Below the pieces are notes generated by a model. That model ran no database searches, was not told where the DNA came from, and worked only from the letters and a program-made list of their open reading frames with translations. Source: an uncultured Lachnospiraceae bacterium (lineage in GTDB: Bacteria > Bacillota > Clostridia > Lachnospirales > Lachnospiraceae). From it: a stretch of 51,387 nt of DNA. Positions 25,329 through 33,301 of the stretch are shown piece by piece. Location: the NCBI GenBank assembly GCA_905201915.1, contig CAJKQE010000007.1, forward strand, positions 1 through 51,387, in the 5' to 3' direction. The position numbers and the translations under genes are program-made. Numbering within the stretch: the stretch's first letter is position 1; each line of letters starts with the position of its first letter.

Positions 25329-25874
25329 CTACTTATTTACCAACTCAATACCATAAGTCATAGAACCTGTGTAATGTACACCTTTTTGAATAGCTAAATT
25401 TCCTGTTCCATTGGGATAATCAAATGCCACCGGATACATCTGATATTCCATTGTTCCATTTTCTGTAAATGCTGCCAATTCCATGCCTTTAATCTGTTTT
25501 TCCAGAGCGCCGTTTTTAAATCCTGCTTCTGTTCCCTGTATCATCAATGTCATTAAATAAGGTTTTCTTCCCTCTATATTTTCATCTGCTTCTTCCAGAT
25601 ACAATCTTCCATAAGTGCCACTTCCAGCTTTTAAAGTAACAGAGATTTTACTTCCTTCCGGAATATAAGCTACATCACTTGCTGTAATTGGTATTTTTGT
25701 TATTTCCTTTGTATCCATAACAATCGTTTCCGGAATTGTAACTGTATACACCGGATCGTTTGGTTCATACATGGTAATATCTGATTTTGCAGTATCTGCC
25801 TGTACGGAAACCGGTAACATTGTCCCAAATATTGTTGCTGCCATTAGCACCGCTGCACTTTTTCCTGCTTTCAT
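25329..25874 (-). CDS. Secreted beta-sandwich surface protein A
   Basis: 181 residues. A signal peptide (about 1-26, ending SVQADT) leads to a mature domain with the same blocks as the next gene: YTVTIPETI, then YIPEGSKISVT, AAFTENG and YTGSMTYGIEL. The sequence between blocks differs, so they are old paralogues. Its ATG shares one base with the stop of the anchor-like gene upstream (TAATG), with AAGGAGG inside that gene's last codons. A role in a cell-surface layer, appendage or adhesin is likely but unproved. Confidence 0.72.
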   Translation of the reverse strand: MKAGKSAAVLMAATIFGTMLPVSVQADTAKSDITMYEPNDPVYTVTIPETIVMDTKEITKIPITASDVAYIPEGSKISVTLKAGSGTYGRLYLEEADENIEGRKPYLMTLMIQGTEAGFKNGALEKQIKGMELAAFTENGTMEYQMYPVAFDYPNGTGNLAIQKGVHYTGSMTYGIELVNK

Positions 25875-26176
25875 TACGTCTCCTCCTTGTAATAAACATT
25901 TTTTTCATTACGCTTTTGGAAGTGTTTTGAAAATAAAATCAATATAAAGCTTCCTGTTGAAAACAACACCATTTCAGACAGAACAGAAATATCGTTTTCG
26001 TCACCTGTCTTTACATCTTCCGGCTTGTAAAGTTCTTTTTCTATAGGCTTCTCTTCCTCATTTTTCTCATTGCTATAAAGTTGAATATTACTTTTTGCAG
26101 CGCCCTCAACAGGTGCTGCCGCTGCCCAGAAAAGAAACACTAAAAAGATAGGTAGTATTATTTTTCTTTTTTTCAT
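25874..26176 (-). CDS. Small exported protein with sorting-like C-terminus
   Basis: 100 residues from ATG 26176 (a GTG at 26194 is also possible). A signal peptide (about 1-24) is followed by a charged mature part of about 40 residues. The end reads DVKTGDEND, then a hydrophobic stretch (VLFSTGSFILILF), then a basic tail. That is the layout of a sortase signal, with VKTGD in place of LPXTG; TGD-type sorting signals are common in clostridia. The tail after the hydrophobic part is longer than usual, so it may instead be a simple membrane anchor. It is the first gene of the operon. Confidence 0.65.
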   Translation of the reverse strand: MKKRKIILPIFLVFLFWAAAAPVEGAAKSNIQLYSNEKNEEEKPIEKELYKPEDVKTGDENDISVLSEMVLFSTGSFILILFSKHFQKRNEKNVYYKEET

Positions 26177-26234
26177 ATTTCTTTTACCTGTCACAAAATT
26201 TTCAAGAATATCCTTTTACCAAACAACCGATTGT

Positions 26235-26265
26235 ATAGAACTTTTTGTTCTATGCTCTTATTATA
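26235..26265 (-). promoter_or_regulatory. -10 box and start-site hairpin of the surface operon
   Basis: A perfect TATAAT on the minus strand (26260-26265) lies about 84 bases before the first ATG. A palindrome, ATAGAAC-AAAAA-GTTCTAT (26235-26253), begins at the predicted transcription start. No -35 at normal spacing was found, so an activator or another sigma factor may be needed. Confidence 0.4.
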
Positions 26266-26321
26266 GCTTCCATTAAAAAATCTGTCTTCAAATCTATGTT
26301 AAATCTCCATCAACTTTAATG

Positions 26322-26357
26322 AAAAAAGCTTGTTGTATCTCTCACAACAAGCTTTCT
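26322..26357 (-). terminator. Terminator overlapping the end of the GNAT gene
   Basis: AAGCTTGTTGT pairs with ACAACAAGCTT and is followed by six T residues on the minus strand. The stop codon of the acetyltransferase lies inside the stem. Confidence 0.8.
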
Positions 26358-26800
26358 TCATGTACATACATCCTAATCTGGTTAGGCTCATTTTCTTCCT
26401 CCACCATACATAAAAATCTCCAGTCATATTTTTCATAAAAGGAAGTATGCTCCGTAATTAAATAAAGTGTTTCAATTCCCATTTCTTTCATATCATTGCA
26501 AACGTAATCAAGTAATTTCCCTGCTATTCCCTGACAGCGATATTCTTCTTCTACATATAAAGCACATAAATTTGGAGTCAAATCTTTTCGTTTATGAAAA
26601 TCATTTTCTATCACTCCTGCTCCTGCTATAATCTTGTTTCCTTCTACAACAATATACCACTGTGGAATACTGCTGTTATTTTCAGTTGCTGCCTGCATAC
26701 TCTCCCTGTATGCTTCCATCGGCACTTTCCATTTTTCATGAAACCAGCAAGCAGCTTCTGAAATTCTTTCTTTTTCTTCTCGTAATTTTAAAATTTCCAT
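26342..26800 (-). CDS. GNAT-family N-acetyltransferase
   Basis: 152 residues from ATG 26800 (the frame is open to a TTG at 26821). The acetyl-CoA loop is YRCQGIAGKLL, after the LCALYVEEEY strand. The ending SFYEKYDWRFLCMV is common in small GNAT enzymes. It could acetylate an amine-bearing metabolite or antibiotic. It stands alone between pyrD and the surface operon, with its own terminator. The substrate is unknown. Confidence 0.85.
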   Translation of the reverse strand: MEILKLREEKERISEAACWFHEKWKVPMEAYRESMQAATENNSSIPQWYIVVEGNKIIAGAGVIENDFHKRKDLTPNLCALYVEEEYRCQGIAGKLLDYVCNDMKEMGIETLYLITEHTSFYEKYDWRFLCMVEEENEPNQIRMYVHEESLL

Positions 26801-26883
26801 AGTTCTTCTATTCTCCTGCAATCTTTCATTTCTCTATCGCAAGCTCTCGATTAAAAAACATTTTATCGCCTTTAAATAATAAT

Positions 26884-26920
26884 AGGAGGCTGCCCATGTA
26901 TTCACAGGTTACAGCCTCCT
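26884..26920 (-). terminator. Terminator of the pyrC-F-K-D operon
   Basis: AGGAGGCTG pairs with CAGCCTCCT; a T-rich stretch follows on the minus strand, right after pyrD. Confidence 0.8.
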
Positions 26921-26925
26921 TTCCT

Positions 26926-27828
26926 TTATTTTACAATTCCGATTAAATCTCGGATATCTTCAATTTTATTTTTTTCCATATAAGCCTCAATGCCTCTGAT
27001 TGTTTCCACAGTTGCATAAGGATTAACAAAGTTCGCAGTTCCGATTGATACTGCTGTAGCGCCTGCCATAATAAATTCCAGAGCATCCTCTGCATTTTGG
27101 ATACCGCCCATTCCAATAATCGGAATGTTGACAGCCTGTGCAACCTGATAAACCATGCGTACTGCTATTGGTTTTACACATGGGCCAGAAACACCACCTG
27201 TCTTATTAGCAAGTGCAAAGGTTCTTCTGTTAATATCAATCTTCATACCTGTCAGGGTATTGATAAGTGAAACTGCATCTGCTCCACCTGCTTCTGCTGC
27301 TCTTGCAATTTCTGCAATGTCAGTGACATTCGGTGTCAATTTCATAATCACTGGCTGTTTTGCTACCTTTTTAATCTGTGCAGTAAGCGCCTCCACATGC
27401 TTTGGGTCCTGACCAAAAGCAAGAAAATTTGCATTTACATTTGGACAGGAAATATTGATTTCCAGCATATCTGCCGGCTCATCCGCCAGACGTTCTACTA
27501 CTGCCAGATATTCTTCCGGTGCATGTCCGCATACATTTACAATTACTTTTGTATCAAATTGCTGCAGATAAGGTAAATCTCTTTCACAAAATACTTCCAT
27601 TCCCGGATTTTGAAGCCCGATAGCATTCATCATACCGCTGTGGATTTCTGCAATTCTAGGTGTAGGATTTCCCGGCCACGCCACATTGGCAACACCTTTT
27701 GTCACTACTGCCCCCAGCTCATTTAAGTCTACAAACTCACTGTACTCTGCTCCAGAGCCAAAAGTACCGGAGGCTGTCATAACAGGATTTTTCAATTCAA
27801 TCCCGGCAATTTTTACTTTTGTATTCAT
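26926..27828 (-). CDS. pyrD: Dihydroorotate dehydrogenase B, catalytic subunit
   Basis: Oxidises dihydroorotate to orotate; class 1B enzymes pass the electrons through PyrK to NAD+. From ATG 27828 the protein has 300 residues; the longer frame to 27873 runs into pyrK and is not used. Motifs: NPVMTASGTFG (14-24), the catalytic Cys128 in NISCPN, and the FMN phosphate loops GMGGIQNAEDAL and SIGTANFVNP. Its start shares one base with the pyrK stop (TAATG), which favours a fixed 1:1 subunit ratio. Confidence 0.97.
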   Translation of the reverse strand: MNTKVKIAGIELKNPVMTASGTFGSGAEYSEFVDLNELGAVVTKGVANVAWPGNPTPRIAEIHSGMMNAIGLQNPGMEVFCERDLPYLQQFDTKVIVNVCGHAPEEYLAVVERLADEPADMLEINISCPNVNANFLAFGQDPKHVEALTAQIKKVAKQPVIMKLTPNVTDIAEIARAAEAGGADAVSLINTLTGMKIDINRRTFALANKTGGVSGPCVKPIAVRMVYQVAQAVNIPIIGMGGIQNAEDALEFIMAGATAVSIGTANFVNPYATVETIRGIEAYMEKNKIEDIRDLIGIVK

Positions 27829-28604
27829 TACAATTCCACCTCCGTGCTTAAAAAGACCGGTCCATCCTTGCAAATTCGCTTATTATGTACATGAGAATGA
27901 TGATCCACCTCTTTTGATTTACATACACATGCCAGACATGCACCCACTCCGCATGCCATTCTTTCTTCCATAGAAATGTAGCAAAGGATATTATTTTCCT
28001 CAGCATAATTCTTGATTGCACGCAGCATTGGTGTTGGACCACAGGCAAAAATCACATCAGCAGTAAGATTATTCTCACGAATAGCATCCATAACATTTCC
28101 TTTTGTTCCTACACTTCCATCTTCTGTAGCAACTACAAGACGGCCATTTTTTTCTAAATCTTCCTGCAGGAAAATCTCACTATTACGATAACCGGCAATA
28201 ATTGTTACATCTGCTTCTGCTTCTTTTGCAGTCTGTACCATTGGAGGAATACCAATTCCTCCACCCATCATAAACACTTTTTTCCCTTTGACTTCTTCCA
28301 TCGGAAATCCATTTCCCAATGGGCCTAAAATATCTATTGTATCTCCGCTTACAAGAGAAGAAAATTCCTTTGTACCTTCTCCTGCAATTCGATACACAAT
28401 GCGAAGCATTCCTTTTTCCTTATCAATTTCACAAATACTGATTGGTCTTGGAAGAATTTTTCCAGAGTCCTTGCAATACACTGAAATGAATTGTCCTGGC
28501 TTTGCCTGTACTGCAATTTCCTCCGCACGAAGCCACAGACTGTAGATATCTGTTGCTATCATTTCCTGACTTACTACTGTACTTGTCATTTTTAATTTTG
28601 CCAT
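27828..28604 (-). CDS. pyrK: Dihydroorotate dehydrogenase B, electron-transfer subunit
   Basis: A 258-residue FAD and 2Fe-2S protein that links PyrD to NAD+. The FAD motif is RPISIC (53-58), and the NAD-binding part has GGGIGIPPM. The iron-sulfur cluster ligands are Cys218, Cys223, Cys226 and Cys245, the spacing seen in Bacillus PyrK. A good AAGGAG site precedes the ATG. It lies 11 bases after pyrF. Confidence 0.97.
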   Translation of the reverse strand: MAKLKMTSTVVSQEMIATDIYSLWLRAEEIAVQAKPGQFISVYCKDSGKILPRPISICEIDKEKGMLRIVYRIAGEGTKEFSSLVSGDTIDILGPLGNGFPMEEVKGKKVFMMGGGIGIPPMVQTAKEAEADVTIIAGYRNSEIFLQEDLEKNGRLVVATEDGSVGTKGNVMDAIRENNLTADVIFACGPTPMLRAIKNYAEENNILCYISMEERMACGVGACLACVCKSKEVDHHSHVHNKRICKDGPVFLSTEVEL

Positions 28605-28615
28605 GTTCCTTCTCC

Positions 28616-29545
28616 TTATTTTGCAGCTTCCAGTGCTCCTGTAATATCTGCAATCATATCCTCTGCTGCTGCTCTTGATGCATCTGCAAAGTTTTCCTCT
28701 CCGAATTTTGCATATTTTTCCTGTTTATAAGCTGCAATAATTCCGCGGGAAGAATTAACAATAGCACCTAAACCATCTTCATTAAAGAAATGGACTAAAT
28801 CTTTTCCCTGTCCGCCCTGTGCTCCGTAACCAGGAACAAGGATATAAGCCTTTGGCATAATTTTTCTGAGTGTTTTACCCATTTCAGGATAAGTAGCACC
28901 AACAACAGCGCCTACATAACTGTAGGAGTCTCCCATGCAGGTTTCTCCCCACTGTGCAACTTTTTCTCCTACTAATTCATATACAGGTCTGTCTCCCACC
29001 ATCTGATCCTGAAAATCTCCACTGGATGGATTAGATGTTTTTACAAGAATAAAAAGACCTTTCTTTTCTTCTTTACATACATCAATAAATGGTGTAATGC
29101 TGTCTGCTCCCATATATGGATTTAATGTAACGAAATCTTCATCAAATGGTGCAATTTTATTTGCTCCAATCTGTACTTTTCCAATATGACCTGTTGCATA
29201 AGCAGCTGAAGTAGATCCGATATCTCCTCGTTTAATATCCCCAATCACTACAAGATCTTTGGATTTACAATAATCTACCGTTTTCTTAAAAGCCATAATT
29301 CCCGGAATACCAAACTGCTCATACATAGCAATCTGTGGTTTTACTGCAGGAATTAAATCATAAGTTTTATCTACGATTTCTTTATTAAACTGCCAAATTG
29401 CTTCTGCCGCTCCTTCTAAAGTTTCCCCAAATTCTTTAAAAGCTTTTTCCTGAATGTGCTTTGGGATATAATTTAACATTGGGTCTAAACCTACCACAAT
29501 CGGTGCCTTTGTTTTCTGAATTTTCGCAGTCAATTTGTTAATCAT
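28616..29545 (-). CDS. pyrF: Orotidine 5'-phosphate decarboxylase, type 2
   Basis: Decarboxylates OMP to UMP, the last step of the pathway. The Asp-Lys-Asp catalytic network is in DIKRGDI (103-109). At 309 residues it belongs to the long type-2 group, not the 240-residue Bacillus form. Other matches are VGLDPML (18-24), TLNPYMGAD and VPGYGAQGG. It lies between pyrC and pyrK. Confidence 0.95.
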   Translation of the reverse strand: MINKLTAKIQKTKAPIVVGLDPMLNYIPKHIQEKAFKEFGETLEGAAEAIWQFNKEIVDKTYDLIPAVKPQIAMYEQFGIPGIMAFKKTVDYCKSKDLVVIGDIKRGDIGSTSAAYATGHIGKVQIGANKIAPFDEDFVTLNPYMGADSITPFIDVCKEEKKGLFILVKTSNPSSGDFQDQMVGDRPVYELVGEKVAQWGETCMGDSYSYVGAVVGATYPEMGKTLRKIMPKAYILVPGYGAQGGQGKDLVHFFNEDGLGAIVNSSRGIIAAYKQEKYAKFGEENFADASRAAAEDMIADITGALEAAK

Positions 29546-29585
29546 GATTTTTCCTCCAATAGTTCTTTTTTCTTACTCTTTTCTT

Positions 29586-30869
29586 TTATTCTTCTATATA
29601 GGCTATTTCACCATCACAAATAGTTGCTTTTACCATACCTTTTACTTTCTTTCCGTTAAATGGTGTATTTTTTCCTTTTGACTCAAAAGTCTTGCTGTCA
29701 ATTACATATTCTTTCTCGGGATCAATAATCGTAATATCTGCAGGTCTTCCTACTTCTAAACGACCTCCCTCTGAATGAATAATCTTCGCCGGATTATAAC
29801 TCATTTTTTCTGCCATCTGCAGTGGTGTTAAAACTCCCTTGTGTACCAATTCTGTCATAGTAAGAGCTACAGCAGTTTCCAATCCAACTATACCAAATGG
29901 CGCTTCTGTCATAGAACGCTGTTTTTCTTCTCTGCTGTGAGGGGCATGATCCGTACTTATAACATCAAAGACACCATCTTTTAAACCTTTTACAAGTGCA
30001 TCTCTGTCCTCTTTTGTACGCAGAGGTGGATTCATTTTATAATTGGCATCATCTGCCACAATATCATCAGATGTAAGAATAAAATGATGTGGGCAGACTT
30101 CCCCTGTAACAGGAAGATTTTCTTCCTTTGCCAGCTCAATCATGCGCACACTGTCCTTGGTGGAACAATGGCACAAATGTAAACGTGCTCCTGTTTCCTT
30201 TGCAAGCATAATATCTCTTGCTACAATAATATCTTCTACTGCATTGCTGATACCCGGCAGTCCCAGTTCTTTTGATTTTTCATCTTCATTTACACAGCCG
30301 CCGTTTACCATGTTCTGATCTTCGCAGTGAGCAAAAACCGGAATATCATGATCTGCTGCAATCTGCATTGCTTCCTTGTAAATTTTAGTATTCATAACAG
30401 ATTTTCCGTCTTCACTGATTGCCGGAATTCCTGCTTTTATCATGTCCTCTATGTCTGCCAGTTCTTCTCCTTTTTGCTGTTTTGTTACAGCACCAATCTG
30501 AAGTACATGAATAGGCGCAAGTTCCTTCGCCTTATTGTGTACATAATTTACTCTGTCAGCACAGTCAATTACCGGCTTTGTATTAGGCATTGCCAAAATG
30601 GTAGTAAATCCTCCTTTTGCACCTGCCTTTGCACCTGTTACAACATCTTCTTTATAAGTCAGTCCCGGATCACGTAAATGTACGTGTAAATCAATCAGTC
30701 CGGGCATTACATAACAGCCCTTAGCATCAATAATTTTTTCAGGTATTTCCTTACATTCTATTTTTTCTTTAATTTCCTTAATTACACCATCTTCAACAAG
30801 AATATCACCGACTTTATCTGTCTGGTCTGATGGGTTTAAAATACGTCCTTTTTTAATCAGTATTTTCAT
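29586..30869 (-). CDS. pyrC: Dihydroorotase
   Basis: Zinc enzyme that cyclises carbamoyl-aspartate to dihydroorotate. The 427 residues have the metal motif DLHVHLRDPG (60-69, His62 and His64), the Lys ligand region, and STDHAPHS with the catalytic Asp. It is the class I (long) type. It heads the pyrC-F-K-D operon behind a good promoter. pyrB and carAB are not in this window. Confidence 0.96.
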   Translation of the reverse strand: MKILIKKGRILNPSDQTDKVGDILVEDGVIKEIKEKIECKEIPEKIIDAKGCYVMPGLIDLHVHLRDPGLTYKEDVVTGAKAGAKGGFTTILAMPNTKPVIDCADRVNYVHNKAKELAPIHVLQIGAVTKQQKGEELADIEDMIKAGIPAISEDGKSVMNTKIYKEAMQIAADHDIPVFAHCEDQNMVNGGCVNEDEKSKELGLPGISNAVEDIIVARDIMLAKETGARLHLCHCSTKDSVRMIELAKEENLPVTGEVCPHHFILTSDDIVADDANYKMNPPLRTKEDRDALVKGLKDGVFDVISTDHAPHSREEKQRSMTEAPFGIVGLETAVALTMTELVHKGVLTPLQMAEKMSYNPAKIIHSEGGRLEVGRPADITIIDPEKEYVIDSKTFESKGKNTPFNGKKVKGMVKATICDGEIAYIEE

Positions 30870-30901
30870 AGATTTTCATATCCTTTCTGATTATTATATA
30901 A

Positions 30902-30930
30902 ATAGTAACACACACATTTTCTTTCGTCAA
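30902..30930 (-). promoter_or_regulatory. Promoter of the pyrC operon
   Basis: On the minus strand TTGACG (30925-30930) and TACTAT (30902-30907) are 17 bp apart. The leader is only about 25 nt, too short for a PyrR attenuator. It lies 13 bp from the divergent cold-shock promoter. Confidence 0.6.
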
Positions 30931-30943
30931 TTACACTTTTCCC

Positions 30944-30972
30944 TTGACTTTTACACATCCAGGGAATATACT
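30944..30972 (+). promoter_or_regulatory. Promoter of the cold-shock gene
   Basis: TTGACT (30944-30949) and TATACT (30967-30972) are exactly 17 bp apart. The predicted start is near 30979, which gives a leader of about 130 nt. Confidence 0.75.
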
Positions 30973-31002
30973 GATTATGCAAAGACATATTGGATATTAG
31001 TA

Positions 31003-31073
31003 TTAAATGGTTTTTAGAGAGGGTATTATCATTTTTATACATAATATTATCTCTAAAGACCATTTAATTTTTT
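31003..31073 (+). promoter_or_regulatory. Terminator-like hairpin in the cold-shock leader
   Basis: A 27-bp stem (31003-31029 with 31041-31067) with one mismatch and a few wobble pairs surrounds an 11-nt loop. Six T residues follow at 31068-31073. It lies between the promoter and the ribosome site (about 31096), so it should stop transcription before the gene unless it is melted or bypassed. This suggests attenuation. Terminated transcripts would be about 95 nt. Confidence 0.7.
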
Positions 31074-31107
31074 ATCCAGCCATTTTTATTTTTATGGAGG
31101 TAACACT

Positions 31108-31308
31108 ATGAACAAGGGAACTGTTAAATGGTTCAACGCAGAAAAAGGATACGGATTTATTACAGGAGAAGATGGACAGGACGTTTTCGTACATTTCTCT
31201 GCAATTAACGGAGAAGGCTTCAAATCTTTAGAAGAAGGTCAGGCTGTAAGTTATGATTTAACAGAAGGCGCTCGCGGAATGCAGGCTGCTAACGTTGAAA
31301 AATTATAA
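31108..31308 (+). CDS. Cold-shock protein (CspA family)
   Basis: 66 residues forming one OB fold that binds single-stranded RNA and DNA. RNP1 is KGYGFIT (13-19) and RNP2 is DVFVHF (25-30). It starts MNKGTVKWFN, as usual. A TGGAGG site precedes the ATG. The leader has a strong terminator-like hairpin, and Csp proteins are known to melt such structures, so the gene may control itself. It ends at a clear terminator. Confidence 0.96.
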   Translation: MNKGTVKWFNAEKGYGFITGEDGQDVFVHFSAINGEGFKSLEEGQAVSYDLTEGARGMQAANVEKL

Positions 31309-31339
31309 TTTTTCGGTATTTAGAATATTCTAATGAGAA

Positions 31340-31372
31340 AAAAGCACCGCTTATGCGGTGCTATTTTTTTTA
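31340..31372 (+). terminator. Terminator of the cold-shock gene
   Basis: AGCACCGC-TTAT-GCGGTGCT is followed by TATTTTTTTT. It is a textbook intrinsic terminator. Confidence 0.92.
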
Positions 31373-31437
31373 TTTTTTTAATCAACCGCACATCTCATAT
31401 TTTCCAAACGTTATACATATTGAAAGGAGGTTCAGGA

Positions 31438-31896
31438 ATGTCCATAGATCTAGAAGAACAATATGATAAACTTTATCGCTACTGCTATTTCAAAGTTCAC
31501 CAACGCGAACTTGCCGAAGATATTACACAGGAAACTTTCCTTCGCTTCTTCGAACATCGTGAATATGCCAACAACGGACATGCTCTGCGTTATCTGTATA
31601 CTATTGCCCACAATCTCTGTATCGATGAATATCGCAGGCGTTCTACAGAGCTTCTGAGTGATGAAACATCTGCCATTCCTTTTGAAGATAGGCTTCTGAC
31701 ACAAGTTTCTCTAAATACTGCACTCTCTGAACTTGAAGAAAGTGATAGAGAACTGTTGTTGCTTCGCTATGTCAATGAAGTGCCTGTTTCTGTTATCAGT
31801 AACTTATTGGGAATTTCAAGATTTGCTGTATATCGTAAGGCACGATCTGCTGTAAAAATTTTAAAATCAAAACTCAGAGAGGAGGATTTCTCATGA
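31438..31896 (+). CDS. ECF-type sigma-70 family sigma factor
   Basis: 152 residues from ATG 31438, which has AAAGGAGG eight bases upstream; the frame extends earlier but without a site. Region 2 (about 8-75) shows LAEDITQETFLRFFEH and RYLYTIAHNLCIDEYRRR. Region 4 (about 95-145) shows LLLLRYVNEVPVSVISNLLGIS and a helix-turn-helix. It directs RNA polymerase to its own promoters. It overlaps the next gene by ATGA. The four-gene set with a membrane protein and an ABC exporter suggests a self-contained envelope-stress or antimicrobial response. Confidence 0.92.
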   Translation: MSIDLEEQYDKLYRYCYFKVHQRELAEDITQETFLRFFEHREYANNGHALRYLYTIAHNLCIDEYRRRSTELLSDETSAIPFEDRLLTQVSLNTALSELEESDRELLLLRYVNEVPVSVISNLLGISRFAVYRKARSAVKILKSKLREEDFS

Positions 31897-32606
31897 ACCC
31901 AAAACTGAAAAAAGCTTTAAAATCCGGTTTTGAACCGCCTGTGCCACAAAAAAAAGACTTCTTTCTTGCACAAGTAGAAACTCCACCCATTAGTTTCCTT
32001 CAATTTTTAACCTTACAACTGGGATATATCAGAAAATGGATTTGGATATTTTTTATATTTTCTTTTCTTCTTATGCTAATCGGAACTGCTTATTTAAAGA
32101 AAAATATACTTTGGGATATTTCCGCCTTTACTCCTTTGCTGGCTTTATTTCTTATAACGGAAACCCAGCGTTCAGAATTCTATGGTATGTCTGAATTCGA
32201 ATTATCCACCCGCTTTTCTTTAAAAAGTATTATTCTTGCCAGATTAGGAATTATGGGATTATCAACATTTCTCTTTATATGCCTGCTTACTCCTTTTCTC
32301 ATTATGAACAGCAGCTTTACTTTTTTACAAATGGGCATATATTTACTCTGCCCTTATTTACTTACTGTTTTTTGTAGCTTATGGACTGTTCGTAAAATTC
32401 ATGGGAAAGAATCTATTTACTGGTGTACGGCAATTACTTTTTTCATAAGTGCAAGCGACCTCTTTTTTCACCAATCTTATCCTTTTCTTTATGAAAAGCA
32501 GAATTTTATCTGGTGGATTGTTACTTTCCTATTTCTTGGTACAGGCACAGCAATCCAATGCTATCAAAAAATACAACAAACGGAGGAATTAACATGGAAC
32601 TTATAA
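31893..32606 (+). CDS. Six-helix membrane protein, possible anti-sigma factor
   Basis: 237 residues. A cytoplasmic N-terminal stretch of about 48 residues (MNPKLKKALKSGFEPPVPQK) is followed by about six hydrophobic segments starting at 49. Its start overlaps the sigma gene stop by 4 bases, and it overlaps the ABC ATPase downstream. The position right after an ECF sigma gene is where anti-sigma factors normally sit. The N-terminal part is short but could bind the sigma factor. It has no zinc (ZAS) motif. It could instead be a third transporter subunit. Confidence 0.7.
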   Translation: MNPKLKKALKSGFEPPVPQKKDFFLAQVETPPISFLQFLTLQLGYIRKWIWIFFIFSFLLMLIGTAYLKKNILWDISAFTPLLALFLITETQRSEFYGMSEFELSTRFSLKSIILARLGIMGLSTFLFICLLTPFLIMNSSFTFLQMGIYLLCPYLLTVFCSLWTVRKIHGKESIYWCTAITFFISASDLFFHQSYPFLYEKQNFIWWIVTFLFLGTGTAIQCYQKIQQTEELTWNL

Positions 32607-33301
32607 TTGACAGAGTTTCAAAACAATATAAAAATAAATTTGCGGTAGATCAGATTTCCATTAATTTAAAAAAGGGTGTACATGGATTGCTGGGGGCAAA
32701 TGGTGCAGGAAAAACAACCCTTATGCGAATGATTTGCGGTATCTTAAAACCAACCAGCGGCTCCATTTCTTTTGACGGAATTGATGTAAGCAGAGAAGAT
32801 TACCGCTCTATGCTTGGGTATCTCCCACAGGATTTTGGATATTACCCAGAATTTACAGGTCTTGATTTTCTCCTTTATATGGCAGCCTTAAAAGGTATTT
32901 CAAAAACACAGGCAAAAGTAAAAACAAAAGAACTTCTACAACTTGTAGATTTACAAGAAGCTGCAAAAAAGAAAATAAAAACTTACTCAGGAGGAATGAA
33001 ACAACGGTTAGGAATTGCTCAGGCTCTTTTAAATAATCCCAAACTGCTTGTTTTAGATGAACCTACTGCCGGCTTAGATCCCAAAGAACGTGTACGTTTT
33101 CGTAATTTAATCCAAGATTTAGGTAAAAACTCCATTGTACTGCTATCTACACATATTGTGTCTGATGTCGAATATATTGCCGATGATATTTTAATGATGA
33201 AAGACGGACAGTTAATTTATTGGGGTAAATGGAACGAAACAAAAGAAAGTCTGGAAGATTTTTATTTACAGCAATTTAGCGAGGGAGAAAAAAATGAATA
33301 A
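32594..33301 (+). CDS. ABC transporter ATP-binding protein
   Basis: 235 residues from ATG 32594 after GGAGG; the longer frame to 32513 lies inside the previous gene. Walker A is GANGAGKT (34-41), the signature is YSGGMKQR, and Walker B is LLVLDEPTAGLDP. The H-loop is LSTHIVSD. It resembles the exporters of the bacitracin/lantibiotic type (BcrA/NatA). It works with the permease encoded next, which it overlaps by 8 bases. Confidence 0.94.
   Translation: MELIIDRVSKQYKNKFAVDQISINLKKGVHGLLGANGAGKTTLMRMICGILKPTSGSISFDGIDVSREDYRSMLGYLPQDFGYYPEFTGLDFLLYMAALKGISKTQAKVKTKELLQLVDLQEAAKKKIKTYSGGMKQRLGIAQALLNNPKLLVLDEPTAGLDPKERVRFRNLIQDLGKNSIVLLSTHIVSDVEYIADDILMMKDGQLIYWGKWNETKESLEDFYLQQFSEGEKNE

Noticed and set aside
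24270..26194. A classical WxL/Csc locus
   Set aside because: The gene order is similar, but neither secreted protein has a WxL motif and DUF916 was not recognised.
25329..26194. Pilin genes
   Set aside because: No pilin Lys motif, E-box or adjacent sortase gene is present.
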